A stretch of 64,000 nucleotides of DNA from Ampullaceana balthica (taxonomy: Eukaryota; Mollusca; Gastropoda; Lymnaeidae): positions 444,284 to 508,283 of the forward strand of contig CALYLW010000430.1 in NCBI GenBank assembly GCA_944989445.1. The letters run 5' to 3'. The position numbers and the translations under genes are program-made. Every line of letters begins with the position of its first letter. The stretch's first letter is position 1. The notes below the pieces were generated by a model. It ran no database searches and was not told the origin of the DNA. It saw only the letters and a list, made by a program, of their open reading frames with translations. This document shows, one piece after another, positions 46,401-56,350 of this stretch.

Positions 46401-49400
46401 TATCTCTGATTGACTTCTATGCTCATGCACACAATATCTCTGATTGACTTCTATGCTCATGCACACAATATCTCTGATTGACTTCTATGCTCATGCACAC
46501 AATATCTCTGATTGACTTCTATGCTCATGCACACAATATCTCTGATTGACTTCTATGCTCATGCACACAATATCTCTGATTGACTTCTATGCTCATGCAC
46601 ACAATATCTCTGATTGACTTCTATGCTCATGCACACAATATCTCTGATTGACTTCTATGCTCATGCACACAATATCTCTGATTGACTTCTATGCTCATGC
46701 ACACAATATCTCTGATTGACTTCTATGCTCATGCACACAATATCTCTGATTGACTTCTATGCTCATGCACACAATATCTCTGATTGACTTCTATGCTCAT
46801 GCACACAATATCTCTGATTGACTTCTATGCTCATGCACACAATATCTCTGATTGACTTCTATGCTCATGCACACAATATCTCTGATTGACTTCTATGCTC
46901 ATGCACACAATATCTCTGATTGACTTCTATGCTCATGCACACAATATCTCTGATTGACTTCTATGCTCATGCACACAATATCTCTGATTGACTTCTATGC
47001 TCATGCACACAATATCTCTGATTGACTTCTATGCTCATGCACACAATATCTCTGATTGACTTCTATGCTCATGCACACAATATCTCTGATTGACTTCTAT
47101 GCTCATGCACACAATATCTCTGATTGACTTCTATGCTCATGCACACAATATCTCTGATTGACTTCTATGCTCATGCACACAATATCTCTGATTGACTTCT
47201 ATGCTCATGCACACAATATCTCTGATTGACTTCTATGCTCATGCACACAATATCTCTGATTGACTTCTATGCTCATGCACACAATATCTCTGATTGACTT
47301 CTATGCTCATGCACACAATATCTCTGATTGACTTCTATGCTCATGCACACAATATCTCTGATTGACTTCTATGCTCATGCACACAATATCTCTGATTGAC
47401 TTCTATTATCATGCACACAATATCTCTGATTGACTTCTATTCTCATGCACACAATATCTCTGATTGACTTCTATGCTCATGCACACAATCTCTCTGATTT
47501 GACTTCTATGCTCATGCACACAATATCTCTGATTGACTTCTATGCTCATGCACACAATATCTCTGATTGACTTCTATGCTCATGCACACAATATCTCTGA
47601 TTGACTTCTATGCTCATGCACACAATATCTCTGATTGACTTCTATGCTCATGCACACAATATCTCTGATTGACTTCTATGCTCATGCACACAATATCTCT
47701 GATTGACTTCTATTATCATGCACACAATATCTCTGATTGACTTCTATTCTCATGCACACAATATCTCTGATTGACTTCTATGCTCATGCACACAATCTCT
47801 CTGATTGACTTCTATGCTCATGCACACAATATCTCTGATTGACTTCTATGCTCATGCACACAATATCTCTGATTGACTTCTATGCTCATGCACACAATCT
47901 CTCTGATTGACTTCTATGCTCATGCACACAATATCTCTGATTGACTTCTATGCTCATGCACACAATATCTCTGATTGACTTCTATGCTCATGCACACAAT
48001 ATCTCTGATTGACTTCTATGCTCATGCACACAATATCTCTGATTGACTTCTATGCTCATGCACACAATATCTCTGATTGACTTCTATGCTCATGCACACA
48101 ATATCTCTGATTGACTTCTATGCTCATGCACACAATCTCTCTGATTGACTTCTATGCTCATGCACACAATATCTCTGATTGACTTCTATGCTCATGCACA
48201 CAATATCTCTGATTGACTTCTATGCTCATGCACACAATATCTCTGATTGACTTCTATTATCATGCACACAATATCTCTGATTGACTTCTATTCTCATGCA
48301 CACAATATCTCTGATTGACTTCTATGCTCATGCACACAATCTCTCTGATTGACTTCTATGCTCATGCACACAATATCTCTGATTGACTTCTATGCTCATG
48401 CACACAATATCTCTGATTGACTTCTATGCTCATGCACACAATCTCTCTGATTGACTTCTATGCTCATGCACACAATATCTCTGATTGACTTCTATGCTCA
48501 TGCACACAATCTCTCTGATTGACTTCTATGCTCATGCACACAATATCTCTGATTGACTTCTATGCTCATGCACACAATATCTCTGATTGACTTCTATGCT
48601 CATGCACACAATCTCTCTGATTGACTTCTATGCTCATGCACACAATATCTCTGATTGACTTCTATGCTCATGCACACAATCTCTCTGATTGACTTCTATG
48701 CTCATGCACACAATATCTCTGATTGACTTCTATGCTCATGCACACAATCTCTCTGATTGACTTCTATGCTCATGCACACAATATCTCTGATTGACTTCTA
48801 TGCTCATGCACACAATCTCTCTGATTGACTTCTATGCTCATGCACACAATATCTCTGATTGACTTCTATGCTCATGCACACAATCTCTCTGATTGACTTC
48901 TATGCTCATGCACACAATCTCTCTGATTGACTTCTATGCTCATGCACACAATATCTCTGATTGACTTCTATGCTCATGCACACAATCTCTCTGATTGACT
49001 TCTATGCTCATGCACACAATATCTCTGATTGACTTCTATGCTCATGCACACAATCTCTCTGATTGACTTCTATGCTCATGCACACAATCTCTCTGATTGA
49101 CTTCTATGCTCATGCACACAATCTCTCTGATTGACTTCTATGCTCATGCACACAATCTCTCTGATTGACTTCTATGCTCATGCACACAATCTCTCTGATT
49201 GACTTCTATGCTCATGCACACAATCTCTCTGATTGACTTCTATGCTCATGCACACAATCTCTCTGATTGACTTCTATGCTCATGCACACAATATCTCTGA
49301 TTGACTTCTATGCTCATGCACACAATATCTCTGATTGACTTCTATGCTCATGCACACAATCTCTCTGATTGACTTCTATGCTCATGCACACAATATCTCT

Positions 49401-50198
49401 GATTGACTTCTATGCTCATGCACACAATATCTCTGATTGACTTCTATGCTCATGCACACAATATCTCTGATTGACTTCTATGCTCATGCACACAATATCT
49501 CTGATTGACTTCTATGCTCATGCACACAATCTCTCTGATTGACTTCTATGCTCATGCACACAATCTCTCTGATTGACTTCTATGCTCATGCACACAATAT
49601 CTCTGATTGACTTCTATGCTCATGCACACAATCTCTCTGATTGACTTCTATGCTCATGCACACAATATCTCTGATTGACTTCTATGCTCATGCACACAAT
49701 CTCTCTGATTGACTTCTATGCTCATGCACACAATATCTCTGATTGACTTCTATGCTCATGCACACAATATCTCTGATTGACTTCTATGCTCATGCACACA
49801 ATATCTCTGATTGACTTCTATGCTCATGCACACAATATCTCTGATTGACTTCTATGCTCATGCACACAATATCTCTGATTGACTTCTATGCTCATGCACA
49901 CAATATCTCTGATTGACTTCTATGCTCATGCACACAATCTCTCTGATTGACTTCTATGCTCATGCACACAATATCTCTGATTGACTTCTATGCTCATGCA
50001 CACAATCTCTCTGATTGACTTCTATGCTCATGCACACAATATCTCTGATTGACTTCTATGCTCATGCACACAATCTCTCTGATTGACTTCTATGCTCATG
50101 CACACAATATCTCTGATTGACTTCTATGCTCATGCACACAATCTCTCTGATTGACTTCTATGCTCATGCACACAATATCTCTGATTGACTTCTATGCT
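43428..50198. repeat. Giant 34-bp minisatellite, about 199 copies
   Basis: The main unit is TATCTCTGATTGACTTCTAT plus GCTCATGCACACAA. A second type has AATCTCTCTG instead of AATATCTCTG. Rare ATTATCATGC and ATTCTCATGC variants occur as a pair and mark positions 44345, 44651, 45195, 45875, 47405, 47712 and 48256. The left 150 bp are degenerate. From about 48400 the two main types alternate. The right border meets the TGA codon of the coiled-coil gene at 50203. No AATAAA occurs in the unit on either strand. Confidence 0.97.
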
Positions 50199-50200
50199 GA

Positions 50201-50370
50201 TCATCTTTGAGTAGAATCGTCCTTGACATTGTAGTTCCTAACTCTCTGTTTCAGCTTGGGGACATTTTTGCCAGTGACTTCAGTTTTGGTTGTTTGTTTG
50301 AGGGCTGACTTAAGTTCAGTGGGAGCTCTCTGACCTTCTACCACAAAATCATTCTTTTTGCCTGGGTCAC
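50201..50370 (-). CDS. Coiled-coil protein gene (CCDC57-like), last exon
   Basis: The acceptor GTTTTTTCAG lies just above 50370. The exon starts in phase 1 and ends at TGA (50203-50201). It encodes a polar, basic tail of about 56 residues with Lys-Gln-Arg-Val-Arg-Asn-Tyr-Asn-Val-Lys-Asp close to the C-terminus. From memory, a similar Ile-Arg-Asn-Tyr-Asn motif ends CCDC57 proteins; a search is needed to confirm. The stop codon lies only a few bases from the 34-bp array, so the 3' UTR begins in repeat. Confidence 0.7.
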
Positions 50371-50707
50371 CTGAAAAAACACTTTGCTTTCATTGGCTTG
50401 ACAATCTCATAGTAGTTATATGATTAAGATAGCCCCAAAATTACATGTCTCCACATAAAGTAAAACCACAAACCAATGCATTTGGTCTACATCCCAACTA
50501 TTTACTTAGAGATGTTTATTTGGGACAAAGCTGGTAAAAAAAAAGTTTAAATAACTTATAACTCAGCACATTACAAATTTATAAATATTTGTACACTACC
50601 AATTGCCTAAACAAGAATTTATTTACTTGTTCTTATTTCATGGGGATATGTAAGGATATTTTATCATTTATAAAGTCTTAAATCGTGAAATAAATAATAT
50701 TTAGTCA
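50371..50707 (-). other. Intron of the coiled-coil gene, 3' part
   Basis: AT-rich, with no repeat recognised. It lies between the 33-bp array and the last exon. Confidence 0.5.
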
Positions 50708-51318
50708 AATACTTGAAATACCTGGCAGTGACAGAGAAATAAGACAAGAAATACCTGGCAGTGACAGAGAAATAAGACAAGAAATACCTGGCAGTGACAG
50801 AGAAATAAGACAAGAAATACCTGGCAGTGATAGAGAAATAAGACAAGAAATACCTGGCAGTGACGGAGAAATAAGACAAGAAATACCTGGCAGTGACAGA
50901 GAAATAAGACAAGAAATACCTGGCAGTGACAGAGAAATAAGACAAGAAATACCTGGCAGTGACAGAGAAATAAGACAAGAAATACCTGATAGACACAGAG
51001 AAATAAGATAAGAAATACCTGATGGACACAGAGAAATAAGACAAGAAATACCTGATAGACACAGAGAAATAATACAAGAAATACCTGAATACCTGATAGA
51101 CACAGAGAGATAAGACAAGAAATACCTGATAGACACAGAGAAGACAAGAAATACCTGATAGACACAGAGAAATAAGAAGAAATACCTGATAGACACAGAG
51201 AAATAAGACAAGAAATACCTGATAGACACAGAGAAATAAGACAAGAAATACCTGATGGACACAGAAATAAGACAAGAAATACTTGATGGACACAGAAATA
51301 AGACAAGAAATACCTGAT
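50708..51318 (-). repeat. 33-bp intronic array with a splice-site pair in each unit
   Basis: On the minus (transcribed) strand the unit is GTATTTCTTGTCTTATTTCT plus CTGTCACTGCCAG, about 19 copies. It begins exactly at the donor of the 51314-51587 exon (ATCAG|GTATTTC). Exon-proximal units read CTATCAG or CCATCAG, distal ones CTGCCAG. Every unit has a pyrimidine-rich tract followed by CAG|GTATTT. The unit has no stop codon, so frames stay open throughout. Confidence 0.93.
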
Positions 51319-51587
51319 GGTGACCGAGTGTGGTCATGTCTGTCAGCAGGCATTAACAAAGAACCATAACTGGTCATAGACTCCTCCAACATTTCCCAAA
51401 CCTTCTGGATGGATTCACCTCCCCCTGATGACATGCTCATCAGCATCTGAGAGTCGCCTCCCCTAGGTGAGTGATTCCTTCGAGGAGGAGTTGTCTTAGC
51501 TTTGGTGGGTTGGAGGCTATTAAAATATGGTTGAGTTTGTTCACCAGAATCTGGTGGATACATGGATAAACTATTTTTGACATTATG
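51314..51587 (-). CDS. Coiled-coil protein gene, Ser/Pro-rich exon
   Basis: The acceptor GACTTTTCAG is above 51587 and the donor ATCAG|GTATTT at 51313. The frame starts in phase 0 and ends in phase 1, matching the last exon. It encodes about 91 residues, low in heptads and rich in Ser, Pro and Gly, with Gln-Lys-Val-Trp-Glu-Met-Leu-Glu-Glu-Ser near the end. The upstream exon (52198-52291) ends in phase 1, so the two cannot be joined directly. An unfound small exon or another junction must lie between 51588 and 52197. Confidence 0.7.
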
Positions 51588-51597
51588 CTGAAAAGTC

Positions 51598-51745
51598 AAT
51601 TTGATTGTTCACTTCTGTAGTCAATTTGATTGGTATCTACTGCAGTCAATTTGATTGGTCACTACTGCAGTCAATTTGATTGGTCACTACTGCAGCCAAT
51701 TTGATTGGTCACTACTGCAGTCAATGTCATTGGTCACTACTGTAG
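51598..51745. repeat. 25-bp intronic minisatellite, about 6 copies
   Basis: The unit is TCAATTTGATTGGTCACTAC plus TGCAG. It begins 10 bp from the acceptor of the neighbouring exon. Confidence 0.9.
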
Positions 51746-52197
51746 TGCTTTTCAACGGCTGTTGAGCGGTGGGGTGTATAAAGTTGTAAATTAATTACAT
51801 TGAGCTTCTTAATCATATTTGTGCAAAACAGTAATAAATAGTTGTAATTTACAAATTCTATTTTTCTGTATAAATTTTTTTCTTCAATAATCCTGTAAGC
51901 AGATAAATGGGATTGCAATTGTTGTTTGAATTTGTGCCATGATGCAAGGAACTTGTTTGTTAGCTGACAGAGAGAGTGATATACTGTCAAGACTGGTTTA
52001 TCGTAAATCAAACAAAATAAACAAAGGATCTATTAACAGTTATATAGCATAAATTCTGGCATAAAGATAAACTATTATTGACAGTTATAAATATTGTTTT
52101 CAGAAGCCAATTTATTCTTTGTAGCCACGTATTACAAATAAAGGGCAACTGAGAAGCCAAGGAGCTCATGTAACTAAAAACCTGGCTGTGTACATAC

Positions 52198-52291
52198 CAC
52201 TCGTATCTCTCTCTGGGATTTCCTTATTATGAAAAGATTGCTGAGAGTTAACGCCCTTGTCCACTTTAAACCTCTGGGCATACTGCAACTC
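52198..52291 (-). CDS. Coiled-coil protein gene, exon Glu-Leu-Gln-Tyr-Ala
   Basis: The acceptor CATCCCCAG is above 52291 and the donor GAGTG|GTATGT at 52197. It starts in phase 0 with Glu-Leu-Gln-Tyr-Ala-Gln-Arg, directly continuing Tyr-Gln-Leu-Thr-Lys-Gln of the previous exon. It ends in phase 1 after Glu-Arg-Asp-Thr-Ser. An alternative donor GGC|GTTAAC (phase 0) would fix the next junction but is weak. Confidence 0.7.
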
Positions 52292-52449
52292 CTGGGGATG
52301 GTAAAAATGGTTGAGTATTGACGTCACTTTCATGAATTATTGTGTTTGAAATAACACATTGTTATTGTAGTCTCACGTTATTATCACTAAGAAATGAACT
52401 TCTTTGTCTTTACTAACAAGTTGAGTAAATACTGGGCTGCTTATTGTTC

Positions 52450-52505
52450 TAAGTACATTCTATCAACATTCTATGAACATTCTATCAGCATTCTATGAAC
52501 ATTCA
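52450..52505. repeat. 22-bp CATTCTATGAA repeat, left block
   Basis: CATTCTATGAACATTCTATC plus AG and variants; the same unit continues at 52750-52850. A MITE (52506-52750) splits the array in two. Confidence 0.75.
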
Positions 52506-52750
52506 GACCTAAAGAGAAGAAACGGCTATGTGACATTTTGAAATTTTTTAGTTATCCCATGTATCTGATAGAGGATCAAAAATAGAATGCTTTGAAAGAG
52601 GTTTTATGAAAATATTATGTCTCTGACCCTATTTAAAGTTCAAATCTATTTAGTTAATTTATAAGAAGTCTATATAATTTGGAACTTTTAAACTTGAATA
52701 TCTCAAAACTACAAAAGTGTGACATAGCCATTTCTTCCCTTGAACTCTTC
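52506..52750. mobile_element. MITE, second copy, inside a minisatellite
   Basis: AAAGAGAAGAAACGGCTATG TGACATTTT at the left and GTGTGACATAGCCATTTCTT CCCTTGAACTCTTC at the right match the element at 6030-6277, with more divergence in the termini. It lies in the intron between the 52198 and 52852 exons. Confidence 0.7.
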
Positions 52751-52851
52751 CCATTCTATGAACATTCTATCAGCATTCTATCAACATTCTATGAACATTC
52801 TATCAGCGTTCTATCAACATTCAATCAACATGCTATGAACATTTCAAGAAC
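52751..52851. repeat. 22-bp CATTCTATGAA repeat, right block
   Basis: Same unit as 52450-52505. It ends at the donor of the 52852-53018 exon. Confidence 0.75.
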
Positions 52852-53018
52852 CTGTTTGGTTAACTGATACTGCAGCTTCTCAAGTTCTGCCAGTCTGTCT
52901 GTTTGACTGCCAAGTTTTGAAGCACCATTTGAATTGTTGTCAAGTATCAATGAATCATGTTCAGTAAACTGTACAGAATGGAAACTCGTTGGCTTATGTT
53001 GGGGGCTCTTATCTGCAA
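52852..53018 (-). CDS. Coiled-coil protein gene, exon ending Tyr-Gln-Leu-Thr-Lys-Gln
   Basis: The acceptor TTCTCCCAG is above 53018 and the donor CAG|GTTCTT at 52851. Phase 1 in, phase 0 out. A polar stretch with Asp-Lys-Ser-Pro-Gln-His and Ser-Asn-Gly-Ala-Ser is followed by a short coiled coil Arg-Leu-Ala-Glu-Leu-Glu-Lys-Leu-Gln-Tyr-Gln-Leu. The last part recalls the CCDC57 C-terminal half. Confidence 0.75.
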
Positions 53019-53211
53019 CTGGGAGAACAATAATAGCAAGATTTACATTGACAATCTTTCTGTTTTCAAATTAGAATAAACCTTTTTTTAAAGTAAAATT
53101 ATTTTGTGTCAGTAATAGAACTCTAGTGGTTAATAATTGATAAAATTGAAAAATTTCATGAACCTATTCTCAAACTCTAGACAGACCCTACAAAACTCTC
53201 CATGAACTTAC

Positions 53212-53440
53212 TTGCTTCTTTCAGCTCTGTTCTTAATCTGTTGTTGGACTCTGTGAGCTGCTGATTTTCTTTTGCCAACTGTATAATCTTAGAGGCAGCT
53301 GATTTAAGTTTATTTTTGAGGTCACCAGCATTGGATTTGTCTAATTTACTTCCCACATGATCAAGGTTCGGATCTTCTGCTGCGTCTGCTCGCCTACGGA
53401 GCTGGCTAAGTTCTGACTGTAGTTGCTGGATGTAGAGCTC
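53212..53440 (-). CDS. Coiled-coil protein gene, long heptad exon
   Basis: The acceptor GTTATTGACAG is above 53440 and the donor GCAA|GTAAGT at 53211 (consensus). Phase 0 in, phase 1 out, 76 codons. The first half is Glu-Leu-Tyr-Ile-Gln-Gln-Leu-Gln-Ser-Glu-Leu-Ser-Gln-Leu-Arg; the second is Asp-Leu-Lys-Asn-Lys-Leu-Lys-Ser-Ala-Ala-Ser-Lys-Ile-Ile-Gln-Leu and Asn-Arg-Leu-Arg-Thr-Glu-Leu. These are typical parallel coiled-coil heptads, with a Pro-containing hinge (Glu-Asp-Pro-Asn) between them. Confidence 0.8.
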
Positions 53441-53694
53441 CTGTCAATAACACCAGCAGGTGAGAAGGTAACTTGAACAAAGTTCTCAAAGTATTTACAC
53501 ATTAATGTTAATTAGGGGAATTTTTTTACATAAATCAATTCTGGGAGGCAAAATTAGATTTGAGATATTTTCAAATAGTGGTTTACTTCATTAAAAGCTA
53601 AATATAGAATAAATTGATATTAAATAAGCAGCCAGAGAGCAGAAATCTGTTTACCCCCTCCAGGAGTTGACTTGTGGGCTCTACACATGTACCC

Positions 53695-53808
53695 CATTTA
53701 ATGATGGTATTCATTTAATGATGGTATTCATTTAATGATGGTATTCATTTAATGATGGTATTCGTTTAATGATGGTATTCATTTAATGATGGTATTCATT
53801 TCAATCAG
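53695..53808. repeat. 17-bp intronic repeat, about 7 copies
   Basis: The unit is CATTTAATGATGGTATT, nearly perfect; one copy has CGTTTAATG. Confidence 0.9.
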
Positions 53809-53867
53809 GAATTCTATTTAATATTTGAAAGTTAAGAATTCTGTCCTCAGTATTTTAGAAGAGAGAA

Positions 53868-54202
53868 ATAATAACAATAACAACAATTATAACAATAACA
53901 ACAATAATAACAACAATAATAACAATAATAACAACAATAATAACAATAATAACAATAACAACAATAATAACAATAATAACAATAATAATAACAACAATAA
54001 TAACAATAATAACAATAATAACAACAATAATAACAATAATAACAATAACAACAATAATAACAATAATAACAACAATAGTAACAATAATAACAACAATAAT
54101 AACAATAATAATAACAATAATAACAATAATAATAACAATAATAACAACAATAATAACAATAATAACAATAATAATAACAATAATAACAATAATAATAATA
54201 AC
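53868..54202 (-). repeat. ATT/GTT trinucleotide microsatellite beginning at a splice donor
   Basis: On the minus strand the intron's first bases are GTTATTATTATTGTTATTAT, and the pattern continues for about 330 bp. The donor of the 54203-54262 exon is therefore the first triplet of the repeat. Poly-Asn, poly-Leu and Ile/Val frames through it are artefacts. Confidence 0.95.
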
Positions 54203-54262
54203 CTGAGCTCCAAAGTTGATGGCAGGATTTCTCTCTGACCAATCCATCTTTAATGACGACAG
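54203..54262 (-). CDS. Coiled-coil protein gene, 20-codon exon
   Basis: The acceptor CTCTCCTCAG is above 54262 and the donor CTCAG|GTTATT at 54202. Phase 0 in and out. It encodes Leu-Ser-Ser-Leu-Lys-Met-Asp-Trp-Ser-Glu-Arg-Asn-Pro-Ala-Ile-Asn-Phe-Gly-Ala-Gln. The exon is supported by the phase match on both sides. Its donor deviates from consensus after GT because the microsatellite starts there. Confidence 0.75.
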
Positions 54263-54487
54263 CTGAGGAGAGAAGAATAAAAAAATCCTTGTTTACATCA
54301 GAACATTTTTGATGAATCGGACTAAACATTTCTTTTACCACTTTATACATGCTTAAAAAACATTTGAAGTTCTGATAAGTGATAAGAACAACTTTATTCA
54401 CAAAAGATCGAAAGGTTATAATAAATAACATTCATTTTATAAACAAACAATATCTTCAGCTTAATGCAAATAAATAATGGCACACAC

Positions 54488-54688
54488 CTGATTCCCTAGA
54501 GCCACTAGTTCTTCATTTCTCTCTAAACTTGCTCGATGATATTCATCTGCTTCTCGCCGAGCCTCGGTCAGCTGCAGCTCCAGATCACTGACACGAGTTT
54601 TGAGCCCATTAATCTCCCCTTCATATCTGCGTCGACAACTGCTGAGTTCATAGGTCAGTTGGTCAATCTGAATCTGCTTTTGTCGTGG
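54488..54688 (-). CDS. Coiled-coil protein gene, 67-codon heptad exon
   Basis: The acceptor TTCCCTTTAG is above 54688 and the donor ATCAG|GTGTGT at 54487. Phase 0 both sides. Almost uninterrupted heptads: Gln-Ile-Gln-Ile-Asp-Gln-Leu-Thr-Tyr-Glu-Leu, Ile-Asn-Gly-Leu-Lys-Thr-Arg-Val-Ser-Asp-Leu-Glu-Leu-Gln-Leu, and Arg-Asn-Glu-Glu-Leu-Val-Ala-Leu. A Cys-Arg-Arg-Arg-Tyr-Glu stretch lies early. Confidence 0.82.
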
Positions 54689-54784
54689 CTAAAGGGAAAT
54701 TTTTTTAAATGAATTTCATTTTTTACTCTTAAAAAAACTCTTTTTCACTGAATGAAAAAATCAAGATATTTGGTTTGAGGAAAT

Positions 54785-55872
54785 ATTTGTTAAAGTAATG
54801 AGTGGAGATGATTTAATATTTGTTAAAGTAATGAGTGTGGATGATTTAATATTTGTTAAAGTAATGAGTGTGGATGATTTAATATTTGTTAAAGTAATGA
54901 GTGTGGATGATTTAATATTTGTTAAAGTAATGAGTGTGGATGATTTAATATTTGTTAAAGTAATGAGTGTGGATGATTTAATATTTGTTAAAGTAATGAG
55001 TGTGGATGATTTAATATTTGTTAAAGTAATGAGTGTGGATGATTTAATATTTGTTAAAGTAATGAGTGTGGATGATTTAATATTTGTTAAAGTAATGAGT
55101 GTGGATGATTTAATATTTGTTAAAGTAATGAGTGGAGATGATTTAATATTTGTTAAAGTAATGAGTGTGGATGATTTAATATTTGTTAAAGTAATGAGTG
55201 GAGATGATTTAATATTTGTTAAAGTAATGAGTGTGGATGATTTAATATTTGTTAAAGTAATGAGTGTGGATGATTTAATATTTGTTAAAGTAATGAGTGT
55301 GGATGATTTAATATTTGTTAAAGTAATGAGTGTGGATGATTTAATATTTGTTAAAGTAATGAGTGTGGATGATTTAATATTTGTTAAAGTAATGAGTGTG
55401 GAAGATTTAATATTTGTTAAAGTAATGAGTGTGGATGATTTAATATTTGTTAAAGTAATGAGTGTGGATGATTTAATATTTGTTAAAGTAATGAGTGTGG
55501 ATGATTTAATATTTGTTAAAGTAATGAGTGGAGATGATTTAATATTTGTTAAAGTAATGAGTGTGGATGATTTAATATTTGTTAAAGTAATGAGTGTGGA
55601 CCGTGTGGATGATTTAATATTTGTTAAAGTAATGAGTGTGGATGATTTAATATTTGTTAAAGTAATGAGTGTGGACCGTGTGGATGATTTAATATTTGTT
55701 AAAGTAATGAGTGTGGACCGTGTGGATGATTTAATATTTGTTAAAGTAATGAGTGGCGATGATTTAATATTTGTTAAAGTAATGAGTGGAGATGATTTAA
55801 TATTTGTTAAAGTAATGAGTGTGGATGATTTAATATTTGTTAAAGTAATGAGTGTGGATGATTTAAAATTTT
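54785..55872. repeat. 30-bp intronic minisatellite, about 36 copies
   Basis: The unit is GATGATTTAATATTTGTTAA plus AGTAATGAGTGTG. Subtypes are GTGGAGATG for GTGTGGATG and three units with an extra 9 bp (GTGGACCGTGTGG). It stops about 45 bp from the donor of the 55916-56016 exon. The 366-residue frame follows from the 30-bp period. Confidence 0.96.
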
Positions 55873-55915
55873 ATACAAATAATATTTTAGAGACATAAAA
55901 TTTAGCAAAGATGAC

Positions 55916-56016
55916 CTGTTTGGAAATATCCTCAAGAGAGTTCTCTAAAAAAGCCATCCTTGCTTGCTGCTTCTTCACTGTGGCTGCCAGCTCAACCTTT
56001 TCAGATCTAAGAGCAC
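55916..56016 (-). CDS. Coiled-coil protein gene, exon Ala-Leu-Arg-Ser-Glu-Lys
   Basis: The acceptor TTATTTAAAG is above 56016 and the donor AACAG|GTCATC at 55915. It completes a phase-1 codon and ends in phase 0. It encodes Ala-Leu-Arg-Ser-Glu-Lys-Val-Glu-Leu-Ala-Ala-Thr-Val-Lys-Lys-Gln and Phe-Leu-Glu-Asn-Ser-Leu-Glu-Asp-Ile, continuing the heptads. Confidence 0.8.
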
Positions 56017-56350
56017 CTTTAAATAAACAAATTACTTAATCAATACATTTAAAAAATGTCCAATCAAAATATTCAAGTGGAAGTCTGAAAATTAGGGCTG
56101 CGGAAATTAACGATTAATTTCTCGATCAATCGTTAAAAATTGTTAACGATTAAAAAATTTTTATGATTAATCGACCCACCACTTATAAATGTACTGGACG
56201 TCAAAAAGTAAAATATTTCGGCCGATAAATATAAACTAACTTCCGGACAATTACACAAACATGTTTGTTTTAAACTATTGACTGACGTAAATGTTCAAAA
56301 TGTTGATAAAGGTTATTGTGTCCATTGAGAGAAATCCTTTGCCTACCCTG

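Noticed and set aside
43428..50198. CRISPR-like array
   Set aside because: Units are contiguous with no unique spacers, and the context is eukaryotic.
50664..51599. 311-residue minus-strand frame as one protein
   Set aside because: It is a true exon (51314-51587) read on into the intronic array; the donor at 51313 and the downstream phase-matched exon favour splicing.
51727..52011. 94-residue minus-strand frame
   Set aside because: No family recognised, and it does not fit the coiled-coil gene's splice phases; part of an AT-rich intron.
53825..54431. Poly-Asn, poly-Leu and Ile/Val/Tyr-rich frames
   Set aside because: Trinucleotide repeat in an intron; only the 54203-54262 part is an exon.
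54798..55898. 366-residue repeated frame on the plus strand
   Set aside because: The 30-bp unit has no stop in this frame; it is antisense within an intron of the coiled-coil gene.
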